Under the pieces are notes generated by a model that was not told where the DNA came from, searched no databases, and saw only the letters and a list, made by a program, of their open reading frames with translations. Of a stretch of DNA of 38,281 nt, positions 9,201 through 17,000 are shown piece by piece. This DNA comes from an uncultured Bacilli bacterium. Lineage in GTDB: Bacteria; Bacillota_I; Bacilli_A; RF39; UBA660. The position numbers and the translations under genes are program-made. The stretch covers positions 69,803-108,083 of the forward strand of contig CANRNO010000001.1 in assembly GCA_947632065.1 (NCBI GenBank), read 5' to 3'. How positions within the stretch are numbered: the stretch's first letter is position 1; every line of letters starts with the position of its first letter.

Positions 9201-10109
9201 TGGAAAAATGATAAAGCAACAAAGACTTATGAACTAGAAGAACCAGTACAAGCTAAATATATAAGAATAACTGCTCTTGAATCAGTAGGTGGATTTGTAT
9301 CTGCTTCTATGATTAATTTATATGAAGATAGAACTAAGTTAGTAAAAAATATTGAATCATCAGAAATAGAATATAAACAAGAAGGATATGTTTATAATGA
9401 ATCTGCTCATAAACCAAAAGTTACTATAAAAGATAACGAACAAACTCTAGAAGAAAAAGTAGATTATAATATTAAATATAAAAATAATATTAAATCTGGA
9501 AATGCTACCATAGAAATTACTGGAATAGGTAAATATGAAGGAACAATAGAAAAACCATTCATTATAGAAAAAGCAGAACAACCAAATGTCATTCCAGAAA
9601 AAAGAATGATAGTAACAGAAGATTCTTTAGAAAAGGTAAAAATACCACAAGGTTGGAGTTGGTCTTCTCCTAAAACCAAATTAATAACAGGAACCCCTGT
9701 AAAAGTAGAGGCTGTATATAATAATCAAGAAGATTATAATAATTATAAAGTAGATGTTTTAGTAGAAAAAACTGATCCAACAAACAAAAAAAATACTACT
9801 ACTGACGTTCCAATAAAAGAGACAACTAAAGAAAATAAAAATACAAAAGAAGATGTAGCACAAATAAAAGATACATCCACTGATAAAACTAAAGAAGTAA
9901 AAGAGCAAAATAAAAAGAGTAGTAGTGATAAAGATGAAAGTAACAAACAAGAAAAGAAAAAAGAACAGGCAACAAAAGAAAATAAAAAAGATAAAATTAT
10001 TAATAAAGTAAAAAATAATAAATGGGGTAAACTAATTCTAACATCTTCACTTGTTATATTAGCTTGCATCTTAATAATAAAAGCTACTGAATTAATAAGA
10101 AAACTATAA
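6219..10109 (+). CDS. Large membrane-anchored surface protein: NPCBM, transglutaminase-like, F5/8C domains
   Basis: A 1,296-residue exported protein. The signal peptide covers about residues 1-28 (KKRINK, hydrophobic core, VNAKS). An NPCBM-type sugar-binding domain follows (about 30-190, with YLSDLEYES and NGILAHATSKVVYDL). A helical region leads to a papain/transglutaminase-like core with GVCGSLA (Cys492) and PGHAAYF (His518). After a mixed linker comes an F5/8 type C (discoidin) domain at about 905-1045 (SRAIDGNKYTYWHTRW; KYIRITALESVGG), a beta-sandwich repeat (about 1046-1120), a Lys/Glu/Thr-rich stalk and a C-terminal membrane helix (about 1268-1290) with a basic tail. There is no LPxTG motif, so it is membrane-held and not sortase-attached. 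Likely role: binding and processing glycans or peptides at the surface. ATG 6219 is chosen over GTG 6210 because GGAAGGTGG lies at 6205-6213. Confidence 0.8.
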   Translation: MKKRINKILFIIFIIVIIFTAIPSTNVNAKSNNYHYLSDLEYESMQVGWNNPKAFLINENENGNLLSLIVNGEKTYFLNGILAHATSKVVYDLSTYETFDTFSTFIGVDTSRDSLGDGVKFSIYATNDYSDKNKSNWKLLYQSKVLKGNTEAEEVNVKIKDYKYLILYAHQNTNNASDHAVYADPIIYDSKNYTKEESKGIDFIKSVDEYNNELKDYTDEEILKDNNLKLKLLQRTLVKKVGYSLIKAFANGSAENKEFLEWLFTNEDILEEYLLGGEPEGGSYYKALDVFSKLYQKNKKDIDNNVYRKTMMAISLAYATDVNFWQTAEKPITPVRTPSNALDRYEVIKKLYSEGYEYEGIKTDFNKDLYKKLQVEEMRWVVNNRISDIEIPWLNWYTQKTKAGRTDYGKEGYTNPYNYIYYASGWNYEDLEYYKEESNHCAFGGNLNKLNSEGYKRGQNCNEKYGLKHFGLETKENSPLRLWTVWEEDGVCGSLAGTGSNIEMSYGKPSTLVSQPGHAAYFVSKRIENEDGTHQTQWQIGNAAAGWDKSYKGERMLLGWGNRDASWVNTYNGSYLIVSQRAVDNFKDYKKAFLYNLIADFKTSPEEKEKVYNKALNVQSYNITSWYELINAYLEDENKTSNDYYKLSERIISSLEEFPLPMNDLINLFKNKITDEKVMFSNHLSEVLKSLTTDEKTKKYLQSEAIKQVANYLLGINKDLEVATFSFDGENANKLMLNGTYKENNVPFEYTLNYEYDAKDKKVSSSTKWYKVTDGIQEVDLSSKLKEISQEKDIVVHILKDENRDDPNNLYFIDITKAKEPTNLYANNLENRVIGTTDIMEWKKENDDEWTKFTEKEPDIDGNGITSIFVRNKSSKTSLASSPVELIFEESKTDNKKAYIKSSRLNATASSEQNSTTEAASRAIDGNKYTYWHTRWDGKDEKRYIELEIDTPASISMIEYMPRQDSGSNGIITKAKIEVSMDKENWQTITDSLKWKNDKATKTYELEEPVQAKYIRITALESVGGFVSASMINLYEDRTKLVKNIESSEIEYKQEGYVYNESAHKPKVTIKDNEQTLEEKVDYNIKYKNNIKSGNATIEITGIGKYEGTIEKPFIIEKAEQPNVIPEKRMIVTEDSLEKVKIPQGWSWSSPKTKLITGTPVKVEAVYNNQEDYNNYKVDVLVEKTDPTNKKNTTTDVPIKETTKENKNTKEDVAQIKDTSTDKTKEVKEQNKKSSSDKDESNKQEKKKEQATKENKKDKIINKVKNNKWGKLILTSSLVILACILIIKATELIRKL

Positions 10110-10130
10110 GGAAAACCTTATAGTTTTTTT
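10101..10130. terminator. Bidirectional terminator
   Basis: An 11-pair stem (10101-10111 with 10116-10126, loop AAAA) with T runs on both strands overlaps the stop of the surface protein and serves the convergent MBOAT gene. Confidence 0.85.
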
Positions 10131-11529
10131 AAAATCTAAAATATATAAATGGATTATATGAATTATTTATAAGTGAACATATAGATACTATTACTAGAAA
10201 TATTAAAATAAAATCTCTTCCTAATTCATACCAAACTTTATCTTTATATTTATCAAATAATCTAATAACTGGAAACATAAATATAATTCCAATTACTAAA
10301 AATACTAAATTATCAAGTAACATATTATTTTCAAGTAAGAAAGGAATAATATCAGTATTATGTAAAGTTATTATATTAATAAATACATTCTTTAAAATAG
10401 ATAAATCTTCTATTCTAAATATTAACCACCCAATATTAACTAATAAAAATGTATATATAAATCTTATTACTTTAGGTAGTTTCTCTAAAAATTTAGATAA
10501 AAATAATTTTTCAATTAATAAAAGTATTGCGTAATACATACCCCATATTATAAAATTCCAACTAGCACCATGCCAAAATCCAGTTAAAAACCAAACTACT
10601 AATATATTAAATATCCATCTAGCTTTACTACATCTATTACCACCTAAAGGAATATATACATAATCTCTAAACCAAGTAGATAAAGAAATATGCCATCTTC
10701 TCCAAAAGTCAGTAATACTAATAGCAATATAAGGATAATTAAAGTTCTCTAAAAAAGTAAATCCAAACATTTTTCCAAGACCTATTGCCATATCACTATA
10801 ACCAGAAAAATCATAATATATCTGAATTGTATAAGATAAAAGAGCTACTATCAAAATTATGAAATTATAATTACTAACAGCGGTACTATTAAAAATTGTA
10901 TCTGCAATTAAAGCAACATTATTCGCAATCAATACTTTCTTAATTAAACCTACAAAGAATCTCCTTAATCCATCACAGAACATAGAAAAATTATGTTCTC
11001 TTTTCATAAGTTGCTTTTCAATTGTAGAATACCTAACTATAGGTCCAGCAATTAATTGAGGAAAGAAACTAATATAAGTTCCTAAAACAAAGATATTCTT
11101 TTGAACCTTAACATCATTTCTATATACATCTATAACATAAGATAGTATTTGGAAAGTATAAAAACTAATTCCAATTGGTAAAACTATGTTTAATATTCTT
11201 ATATTCATATTAAACATGTTATTAATATTAATAGTAAAGAAAGATAAATATTTAAATATAAATAATAATCCTATATTAAATATAATGCTAAATATTAAAG
11301 TATAAACTTTTAATTTACTCTTTCTATATTTATCTATTATTAAAGCTAATATATAATTAACAACAATTGATAAAAGCATTAAAAAAATATATTTAGGTTC
11401 TCCCCAAGAATAAAATATTAAAGAGAAGAGTAGTAGAATATAATTTTTATATTTATCATTTGAAATATAATATATAAAAATAACTAAAGGAAGAAAAATA
11501 AATAGAAAAGTTAAACTACTAAATAACAT
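10129..11529 (-). CDS. MBOAT-family O-acyltransferase (AlgI/PatA-like)
   Basis: A polytopic membrane protein of 466 residues with about ten or more helices. MBOAT enzymes move acetyl groups across the membrane to wall or exopolysaccharide sugars. The family signatures are present: YSWGEP near the start, FFPQLIAGPIVR, YYDFSGYSDMAIG, DFWRRWHISLSTWFRDYVYIPLGG (about 275-298) and the catalytic His320 in GFWHGASWNF. It starts one base after the stop of the DHHW protein, so the two are translationally linked. DHHW/SGNH-like partners in AlgI-AlgJ or PatA-PatB systems complete the acetyl transfer outside the membrane. The acceptor is unknown. With ftsW upstream, peptidoglycan or a wall polymer is plausible. 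Confidence 0.92.
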   Translation of the reverse strand: MLFSSLTFLFIFLPLVIFIYYISNDKYKNYILLLFSLIFYSWGEPKYIFLMLLSIVVNYILALIIDKYRKSKLKVYTLIFSIIFNIGLLFIFKYLSFFTININNMFNMNIRILNIVLPIGISFYTFQILSYVIDVYRNDVKVQKNIFVLGTYISFFPQLIAGPIVRYSTIEKQLMKREHNFSMFCDGLRRFFVGLIKKVLIANNVALIADTIFNSTAVSNYNFIILIVALLSYTIQIYYDFSGYSDMAIGLGKMFGFTFLENFNYPYIAISITDFWRRWHISLSTWFRDYVYIPLGGNRCSKARWIFNILVVWFLTGFWHGASWNFIIWGMYYAILLLIEKLFLSKFLEKLPKVIRFIYTFLLVNIGWLIFRIEDLSILKNVFINIITLHNTDIIPFLLENNMLLDNLVFLVIGIIFMFPVIRLFDKYKDKVWYELGRDFILIFLVIVSICSLINNSYNPFIYFRF

Positions 11530-11530
11530 A

Positions 11531-12703
11531 TTATACCCCCATTCCTACATGACTATTTTCTGATATTAAATAAGAATAATCTACTATAAATAAAACTTTA
11601 TTTATATTACGATTTTTTATATATTGATAAATATCAAAATTACCATCTTTATATTCTCTATGTAATACATAAGTCTTATTAAAATGACTAGCAATCAATT
11701 CATCAACTGCATTAGAATAAGAATTAGACAAAATAAGTAAATTATCTTTATCTTCATGTTTAAAATCAAATATTAATTCTTTTGGATTAAAACCATAAAA
11801 CTCTGCATAATGATTAATATAATTAATACGTTTATAATCTTTATTAAAATATTTATCTTGTCCACCATATATACCTTCCTCACCATCAACATAAGTTATA
11901 TGAGGTTCTAAATTAAATTTATAGGCTTTAAATTTTTCTTTATAATTAAACATTTTAATATCCTTAGAACTACTACCATTAAAGTAAATATCATCAAAAC
12001 TAACTTCCTCAACAGGCTTTTTAGCCTCATCACCTGTAATCATAGAAATAATATCTTTATATCCTAAAAAAGATCCCTTATAAGACCAATGATGATCTGT
12101 TTTATAAAAATATTTTTTATAATCATTATAATTATTTATTTTTAAATAATCAAAAGTATAATTACCTTTCATCTCTTTCTTTATATATTTAGGTATATCC
12201 ATAGAATAAGAATTAGTTCTAAAATCAAAAACATCAGATGTAGTTATAAAATAATAATAAGTATCAATAGTATTATTTAATTTACTATAATATTTAATAT
12301 TCTCTGACATAATATCATGCATATCTTTAGTCATTTTCTTAGGTTTTTCTACTAAATAATCACCACAATTATAAATAGCCTTATACAAAGAAAGACTAAA
12401 ATAATTATTTTTACAAATACTCTTTTTAACAGAAGATGCAAAAGGGAATTTAAAAACTTTATTATAATTAGTTCTAATAGACTCACTACCAATAAATTGA
12501 TCCGATAATGCATTTTCTAAAGCATTTTGATATTCACCATTAAGAAATAATTTATAGTTAAACAAAGGAAATGTTGTTAACTTTCTATTCTCAACTATTG
12601 AAGTATCCTTTGGAACTCTAATTAAAGAATAAAACCCAGTAAAAAAAACTAGCATTACTAGCATTACAAAACAATAATTTATATATTTTTTATTAGAATT
12701 CAT
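11531..12703 (-). CDS. DHHW-family (AlgJ/PatB-like) acetyl-transfer protein
   Basis: A 390-residue protein with one N-terminal membrane helix (about residues 7-29) and an extracytoplasmic domain. The name-giving motif DHHW is at about 203-206 (KTDHHWSYKG), and a later ILSNSYSNAVD segment resembles the nucleophile Ser region of SGNH-like hydrolases. These proteins receive acetyl groups exported by the MBOAT partner. The ATG at 12703 is preferred over the upstream ATG at 12763 because an AAGGTGGG site lies just before it and the next residues begin a normal signal-anchor. It lies between ftsW (72-base gap) and the MBOAT gene (1-base gap), suggesting one operon. The polymer it modifies cannot be read from sequence. 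Confidence 0.85.
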   Translation of the reverse strand: MNSNKKYINYCFVMLVMLVFFTGFYSLIRVPKDTSIVENRKLTTFPLFNYKLFLNGEYQNALENALSDQFIGSESIRTNYNKVFKFPFASSVKKSICKNNYFSLSLYKAIYNCGDYLVEKPKKMTKDMHDIMSENIKYYSKLNNTIDTYYYFITTSDVFDFRTNSYSMDIPKYIKKEMKGNYTFDYLKINNYNDYKKYFYKTDHHWSYKGSFLGYKDIISMITGDEAKKPVEEVSFDDIYFNGSSSKDIKMFNYKEKFKAYKFNLEPHITYVDGEEGIYGGQDKYFNKDYKRINYINHYAEFYGFNPKELIFDFKHEDKDNLLILSNSYSNAVDELIASHFNKTYVLHREYKDGNFDIYQYIKNRNINKVLFIVDYSYLISENSHVGMGV

Positions 12704-12775
12704 CAAACCACCCACCTTAATTATATACAAAAAAAGTTTAGCATATAAAAATAAAAAAAGCAATTTATACTTTCT

Positions 12776-13867
12776 TTATTTTATTGTATATCTTGAAATA
12801 TTAAGAAGAATTCCCATACTAGCCATACTAATTAAAAGACTAGAGCCACCATAAGATAAAAAGGGTAGAGTAACACCAGTAACAGGAATCATTCCTATTA
12901 CTACCATCAAATTCAAAATAGTTTGAAAAATAATTTGAAATATAAGACCAAAAGATAAATACTTAGAAAACTTATCAGGTGCATTTAAAGATATTTTTAT
13001 ACATCTATATAAAATAAAAGCAAAAAGAGAAACTACTATAAATGCTCCAAGTACACCAAATTCTTCTGCAATAATAGAAAAAATAAAATCAGTTTGTGGT
13101 TCAGGTAAATAAAAATGTTTTTGTATAGAATTTAAAAAACCATTTCCAAACAAACCAGAAGGACCTATCGCATATAAACTTTGTATAATTTGAAAACCTG
13201 TACCTAATGGATCTTTCCAAGGATTTATAAAAGAAGTTATTCTATCCATTCTATATGGTGCGATAATAATAAGAATTATGATTCCAATTACTCCAATAAT
13301 TCCACTTACAAAGAAAAACTTCATATCAACCCCAGCAATAAAAAGTAAAGCAATAATTGAAATAACTAATACTATACCAGTACCTAAATCAGGTTGAAGC
13401 ATAATAAGTCCAAAGAAAACAAGTAATACTCCTAGTATTGGAAAAACACCCTTTTTATAACTTTTTAAATACTTATTAGAAGACATTAAATATTTACTAG
13501 TAAAAATGAGCATCGCAATCTTCGCAGCTTCACTAGGTTGTATACCAAAAGGACCAATCCCAAACCAACTACGAGAACCATTTCTAATACTACCAATTCC
13601 CGGAATTAAAACAAGTATTAAAAGTAAAAAACAAATACCTAAAATGATATTTGCTTTTTCATAATAGAAATTATAATCAATTTTAGATGCCATATACATT
13701 ATAAAGATTCCAAGTATAATAAATAATGCTTGTTGCTTAACATAATGAAAACTATCATTAAATTTATATTCCGACCAAATACTAGATGCAGAATATATCA
13801 TTACAAGACCAAATATAACTAAAATAATTACGGCGATAAAAAGCAAATAATCAAATTTCTTTTTCAT
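12776..13867 (-). CDS. ftsW: SEDS-family peptidoglycan glycosyltransferase (FtsW/SpoVE)
   Basis: A ten-helix polytopic membrane enzyme of 363 residues that polymerises lipid II together with a class B PBP. SEDS motifs are clear: NGSRSWFGIGPFGIQPSEAAK, MLQPDLGTG, the loop PEPQTDFIFSIIAEEFGVLG carrying the conserved Asp, and the C-terminal TGVTLPFLSYGGSSL. FtsW, SpoVE and RodA are hard to separate by eye. PFGIQPSEAAK and YGGSS favour FtsW/SpoVE. AAGGTGA precedes the ATG. It is transcribed with the kinase-like gene upstream (59-base gap) and the DHHW-MBOAT pair downstream. Confidence 0.92.
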   Translation of the reverse strand: MKKKFDYLLFIAVIILVIFGLVMIYSASSIWSEYKFNDSFHYVKQQALFIILGIFIMYMASKIDYNFYYEKANIILGICFLLLILVLIPGIGSIRNGSRSWFGIGPFGIQPSEAAKIAMLIFTSKYLMSSNKYLKSYKKGVFPILGVLLVFFGLIMLQPDLGTGIVLVISIIALLFIAGVDMKFFFVSGIIGVIGIIILIIIAPYRMDRITSFINPWKDPLGTGFQIIQSLYAIGPSGLFGNGFLNSIQKHFYLPEPQTDFIFSIIAEEFGVLGAFIVVSLFAFILYRCIKISLNAPDKFSKYLSFGLIFQIIFQTILNLMVVIGMIPVTGVTLPFLSYGGSSLLISMASMGILLNISRYTIK

Positions 13868-13926
13868 ATATAATCACCTTAGTATTATTTTATAGAAAAC
13901 CTTATAAAAGTATTACATTTAAACAT

Positions 13927-14673
13927 CTAAATTTTTCTTTTTCCCAATATTTGAATAGACTTATCAGAAATAAATTCTAAAACAGATGCATCTTTATTTT
14001 TATAAGTTTCACTCTCTAAATCTTCTAAAAAAGAACTAGACTTACTACAACTTTTAACCCATCTTGAAAGTTTTCTTAATTGAGACTTATCATATGTATC
14101 TAATTTAGTAATGGAAAAATATAAAAGTTTAGCTAAAACAAAATTAAGATTACTATCATTTAAATATGTTTCTTGACTAAAAATATATCTATCCATATCA
14201 CATAAATGTAAAAAATCATCTGTAAAAATATAACTACCAAGATTTATATCTTGAGCAACTATTTTATTTTTACTTAATTGATCAAAATCATTTTTCAACC
14301 CTCTAATAGATTTATTTAAATCTTCACAAGTAAAATCCTCTACATTCTTTTTAGAGTGTTTAACAACATCATCTAAATAATCCATAGTATAACCAATATA
14401 CTTACCATATACGTTATATAAAACACCAGTAGGATTTGTAATACGAGATAAATGAAGATTATCTTTAAAATATAAAAGTTTATCATAATTCATAGAAAGA
14501 TTAATAGTATTTGGATTAGAAAAATCATCTTTTAGAATTTTTAAAACTTTATCATTATGACGAAATAATAACCCATCAACACCAGCACCCACTTTATCTA
14601 GTTCTTTTACATTAGTTATTACTTCTTTATTATCAACCACTACTTCATTAGGTAATATAAATCTTCTCACCAT
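13927..14673 (-). CDS. Protein-kinase-like fold protein with atypical catalytic loop
   Basis: About 248 residues. It has a kinase-like N-lobe: a glycine loop VGAGVDGLLF (near residue 29), a VLKIL strand with a candidate ATP-binding Lys (about K46), and YIGYTMDYLDD in hinge position. The C-lobe has AQDINLGSYIF where HRDxxxxN is expected and LCDMDRY where DFG is expected. The canonical HRD His and the +5 Asn are missing, although Asp142, Asn144 and Asp159 could still bind metal. It may be an active atypical kinase or a pseudokinase. The substrate is unknown. AAGGGGA is correctly spaced to the second ATG (14673), while the first ATG (14679) overlaps the site. It is the first gene of the ftsW-DHHW-MBOAT cluster, which hints at wall-related signalling. 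Confidence 0.6.
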   Translation of the reverse strand: MVRRFILPNEVVVDNKEVITNVKELDKVGAGVDGLLFRHNDKVLKILKDDFSNPNTINLSMNYDKLLYFKDNLHLSRITNPTGVLYNVYGKYIGYTMDYLDDVVKHSKKNVEDFTCEDLNKSIRGLKNDFDQLSKNKIVAQDINLGSYIFTDDFLHLCDMDRYIFSQETYLNDSNLNFVLAKLLYFSITKLDTYDKSQLRKLSRWVKSCSKSSSFLEDLESETYKNKDASVLEFISDKSIQILGKRKI

Positions 14674-14829
14674 TACCATCCCCTTAAATTGTTACTAATT
14701 ATACCATAATTCTAACAAAAAATCAACTTTTATCCTTATATATCAACAATTTTCATGAATTTATAGACCTTTTCTTTACACAAAATCAAGAAAAAATTAT
14801 ATGTTATTTAAGAAGGGAAGGTGAGTTGA

Positions 14830-15429
14830 ATTAAAAAAAGGATATCCACTCTTATCATGGTAGTTGCATTAATATCAATATTATTTAATTCTACTAATAT
14901 TAAAGCAGATGAAGAAGATTATCCAAAAGCCAAATACCAAATAACAGAGTTTATAAACTATTATAAAAGCATATTTACAGATGAAATTCTAGATAATAAA
15001 AATATAGAAAAAGAAATAAAAGCAGAAATAGTAAATGTATATAATTTATTAAAAGAAGAAGATCAAGAACCTTATAAAGAATTTATATATCGCATATTAA
15101 GAGGAGGAGTTCCTAAAATAATAAAAGAAAAAAGAAAACTAACATATCAAGTAGGTGAAAATATAGATTTATACTCATTTATAAAAGCAATAGACAATGA
15201 AGATAAGATTATTATATCAAATAAAGATAATACCAAAATAAAGACAAACTTAAATACTTCTCTTGCAGGCATATATAAAGTATTTTATATTTTAAAAGAT
15301 AGTGATAATAATAAAGTAAAAACAAAAATAATTATTACTATAATAGAAAATGATAAAACACAAAAAGAAGTAGTAAAAAATACTAAAGAAGAAAGTTTAA
15401 ATATTAAAGTTCCTAATACCGGATTATAG
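14830..15429 (+). CDS. Secreted protein ending in VPNTGL, apparent ATT start
   Basis: The frame opens after an in-frame TGA just before 14830. Reading from ATT at 14830 gives KKRISTLIM followed by a hydrophobic core and NIKADEE, a complete signal peptide. Reading from the first ATG (14857) removes its basic end. AAGGTGAG (14818-14825) is placed for the ATT. The mature part contains a helical segment and an Ig-like/DUF5011-type region (about residues 105-175). The last residues are KVPNTGL then stop. VPNTG resembles a sortase motif, but the hydrophobic segment and basic tail that should follow are missing. A shifted frame after the stop encodes a short hydrophobic stretch and two Lys. The gene may be decaying, or the base sequence may contain an indel. 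Confidence 0.55.
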   Translation: MKKRISTLIMVVALISILFNSTNIKADEEDYPKAKYQITEFINYYKSIFTDEILDNKNIEKEIKAEIVNVYNLLKEEDQEPYKEFIYRILRGGVPKIIKEKRKLTYQVGENIDLYSFIKAIDNEDKIIISNKDNTKIKTNLNTSLAGIYKVFYILKDSDNNKVKTKIIITIIENDKTQKEVVKNTKEESLNIKVPNTGL

Positions 15430-15477
15430 TATTTATACTACCTGAAATAATTTATGTAAAAAAATAAAAATTAGTTC

Positions 15478-15506
15478 TTGATTTTTTATAAAAGTTATAT
15501 TATCAT
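15478..15506 (+). promoter_or_regulatory. Promoter of the uraA-upp leader
   Basis: TTGATT (15478-15483), 17 bases, TATCAT (15501-15506). Transcription would start near 15513, just upstream of the leader peptide's ribosome binding site AGGAGTGA (15520-15527). Confidence 0.55.
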
Positions 15507-15532
15507 TTAATAAGAGTGTAGGAGTGATAGTT

Positions 15533-15610
15533 ATGAAAAGAAAGATAGAAAATAAAAAAGCAACAAGAATAACAACTTCTTTCTTTTCTAATTTATCTAT
15601 TTATATTTGA
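15533..15610 (+). CDS. 25-residue leader peptide of uraA-upp
   Basis: A short frame with a good AGGAGTGA site five bases upstream of its ATG. The peptide is basic at first (MKRKIENKKATR) and then rich in Phe, Ser, Leu, Ile and Tyr. The coding strand of its second half (15575-15608) has 22 T in 34 bases. Its stop codon (15608-15610) overlaps the first two bases of a perfect terminator stem. This is the layout of the enterobacterial pyrBI leader: low UTP slows RNA polymerase in the U-rich tract, the trailing ribosome reaches the stop codon and covers the 5' arm of the terminator, and transcription continues into the pyrimidine genes. Assignment is by position and architecture only. No homologous peptide is known to me. 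Confidence 0.7.
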   Translation: MKRKIENKKATRITTSFFSNLSIYI

Positions 15611-15639
15611 AGAAATCTTTTTAGATTTCTTCTTTTTTT
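15609..15639 (+). terminator. Attenuator-type terminator before uraA
   Basis: A perfect ten-pair stem (15609-15618 with 15623-15632), loop TTTT, and seven T (15633-15639). It stands between the leader peptide and uraA, so uraA-upp expression from the leader promoter requires read-through. I saw no PyrR-binding-loop consensus or antiterminator stem before it. Confidence 0.8.
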
Positions 15640-15680
15640 GTATCTACACTAAATAATTTGTCTAAAAAGGAGGAAAGAAT

Positions 15681-17000
15681 ATGGACGAAGAAAAAATGAT
15701 TATAGGAGTAAATGAAAAACCACCTATTGCTAAATGGATAATACTATCTTTTCAACATGTTTTTGCAATGTTTGGTGCGACTGTATTAGTACCAATACTA
15801 GTAAATACTGCAGCTGGAAAAACAGTACTAACAATACCAACAGCCCTAGTAGCATCAGGAATAGGAACTTTAATTTATATTTTTTGTACAAAAGGAAAGT
15901 CCCCAGTTTACTTAGGAAGTTCATTTGCTTTTATCGCACCAATTACCGCAGCATATTTAAAAGGTGGTATCAGTGGAGCAATGACTGGTATTATGGTAGT
16001 AGGTATAATATATGTATTAGTATCTATTATTATATCTTTTGTAGGAAGCACTTGGATTCACAAACTATTACCACCAGTAGTAATAGGACCTATGATAATG
16101 ATTATAGGACTGTCTCTTGCACCATCTGCAATACAACAAATAGGACTAGATGCCTCATCAAAACTAAATTATAACAATTTAATAGTTGCCTTAGTAGCAT
16201 TCTTAACAACAGCAATCACTATGACAAGATGTAAAGGTTTCTTAAAAATAATACCATTCTTAATAGGAATAATAACAAGTTATATAGTCGCAGTAGCATT
16301 AGGAATGATAGATTTCTCAGAAGTAGTTAAAGCACATTTTTTCAGTATCCCAAAATTTGTAATACCATTTTTAAACTATAAACCTAACTTTGATGCCTTA
16401 ATTACTATCGCACCAATTGCTCTTGTAACAATGTGTGAACATATAGGAGATCATACTTCTCTTGGAAATATTATAGGAAAAGATTTATTAAAAGACCCTG
16501 GACTAAATAGAACCTTACTTGGAGATGGAGTTGCAACCTTTGTTGCAGGATGCCTTGGAGCACCAGCCAATACAACATATGGAGAAAATACATCAGTAGT
16601 AGGAATGACTAAAGTAGCATCTGTTTGGGTTATTGGACTTGCCGCAATAATTGCGATTATCTTAGGATTTTTAGGACAGTTTACAGCTTTAATTAGTACA
16701 ATACCAAATGCAACTCTAGGAGGAATATCACTACTACTTTATGGATTTATTGCAGTAAATGGATTAAAAGTCTTAATAAAAAACCAAACTAATTTTGAAG
16801 ATTCAAAAAACATCATAGTAGCATCTACAATGTTAGTATTAGGACTTGGAGGAGCAACTATCTCTATTACTAGTGGAGACTTAGCAATTTCTATTTCAGG
16901 AATGAGTCTTGCTGCTATAATAGGAATAATACTAAATTTAATATTACCAGATGAAGACAAAAAGAAAGGAAAGAAAAATGAAAAAAATAGAACTAAATAA
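15681..17000 (+). CDS. uraA: Uracil permease (NCS2 family)
   Basis: Takes up uracil by proton symport. It is a 439-residue polytopic membrane protein with the NCS2 features: FQHVFAMFGATVLVPIL at the start, YLGSSFAFIAPI, the substrate-site helix MCEHIGDHTSLG and the signature GDGVATFVAGCLGAPANTTYGENT. The ATG has a strong AAAGGAGG site seven bases upstream. It overlaps upp by 23 bases, so import and phosphoribosylation are co-expressed. The pair sits behind a leader peptide and terminator (15533-15639) that probably couples expression to the UTP level. Confidence 0.95.
   Translation: MDEEKMIIGVNEKPPIAKWIILSFQHVFAMFGATVLVPILVNTAAGKTVLTIPTALVASGIGTLIYIFCTKGKSPVYLGSSFAFIAPITAAYLKGGISGAMTGIMVVGIIYVLVSIIISFVGSTWIHKLLPPVVIGPMIMIIGLSLAPSAIQQIGLDASSKLNYNNLIVALVAFLTTAITMTRCKGFLKIIPFLIGIITSYIVAVALGMIDFSEVVKAHFFSIPKFVIPFLNYKPNFDALITIAPIALVTMCEHIGDHTSLGNIIGKDLLKDPGLNRTLLGDGVATFVAGCLGAPANTTYGENTSVVGMTKVASVWVIGLAAIIAIILGFLGQFTALISTIPNATLGGISLLLYGFIAVNGLKVLIKNQTNFEDSKNIIVASTMLVLGLGGATISITSGDLAISISGMSLAAIIGIILNLILPDEDKKKGKKNEKNRTK

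Noticed and set aside
9743-10069. 108-codon minus-strand frame opposite the stalk of the surface protein
   Set aside because: It is the complement of a Lys/Glu/Thr-rich repeat-like stretch, which gives Ser/Phe/Leu-rich nonsense. It has no ribosome site.
15430-15680. PyrR-binding or other riboswitch control of uraA-upp
   Set aside because: No PyrR loop consensus or competing antiterminator stem was seen. The leader peptide plus terminator explains the region better.
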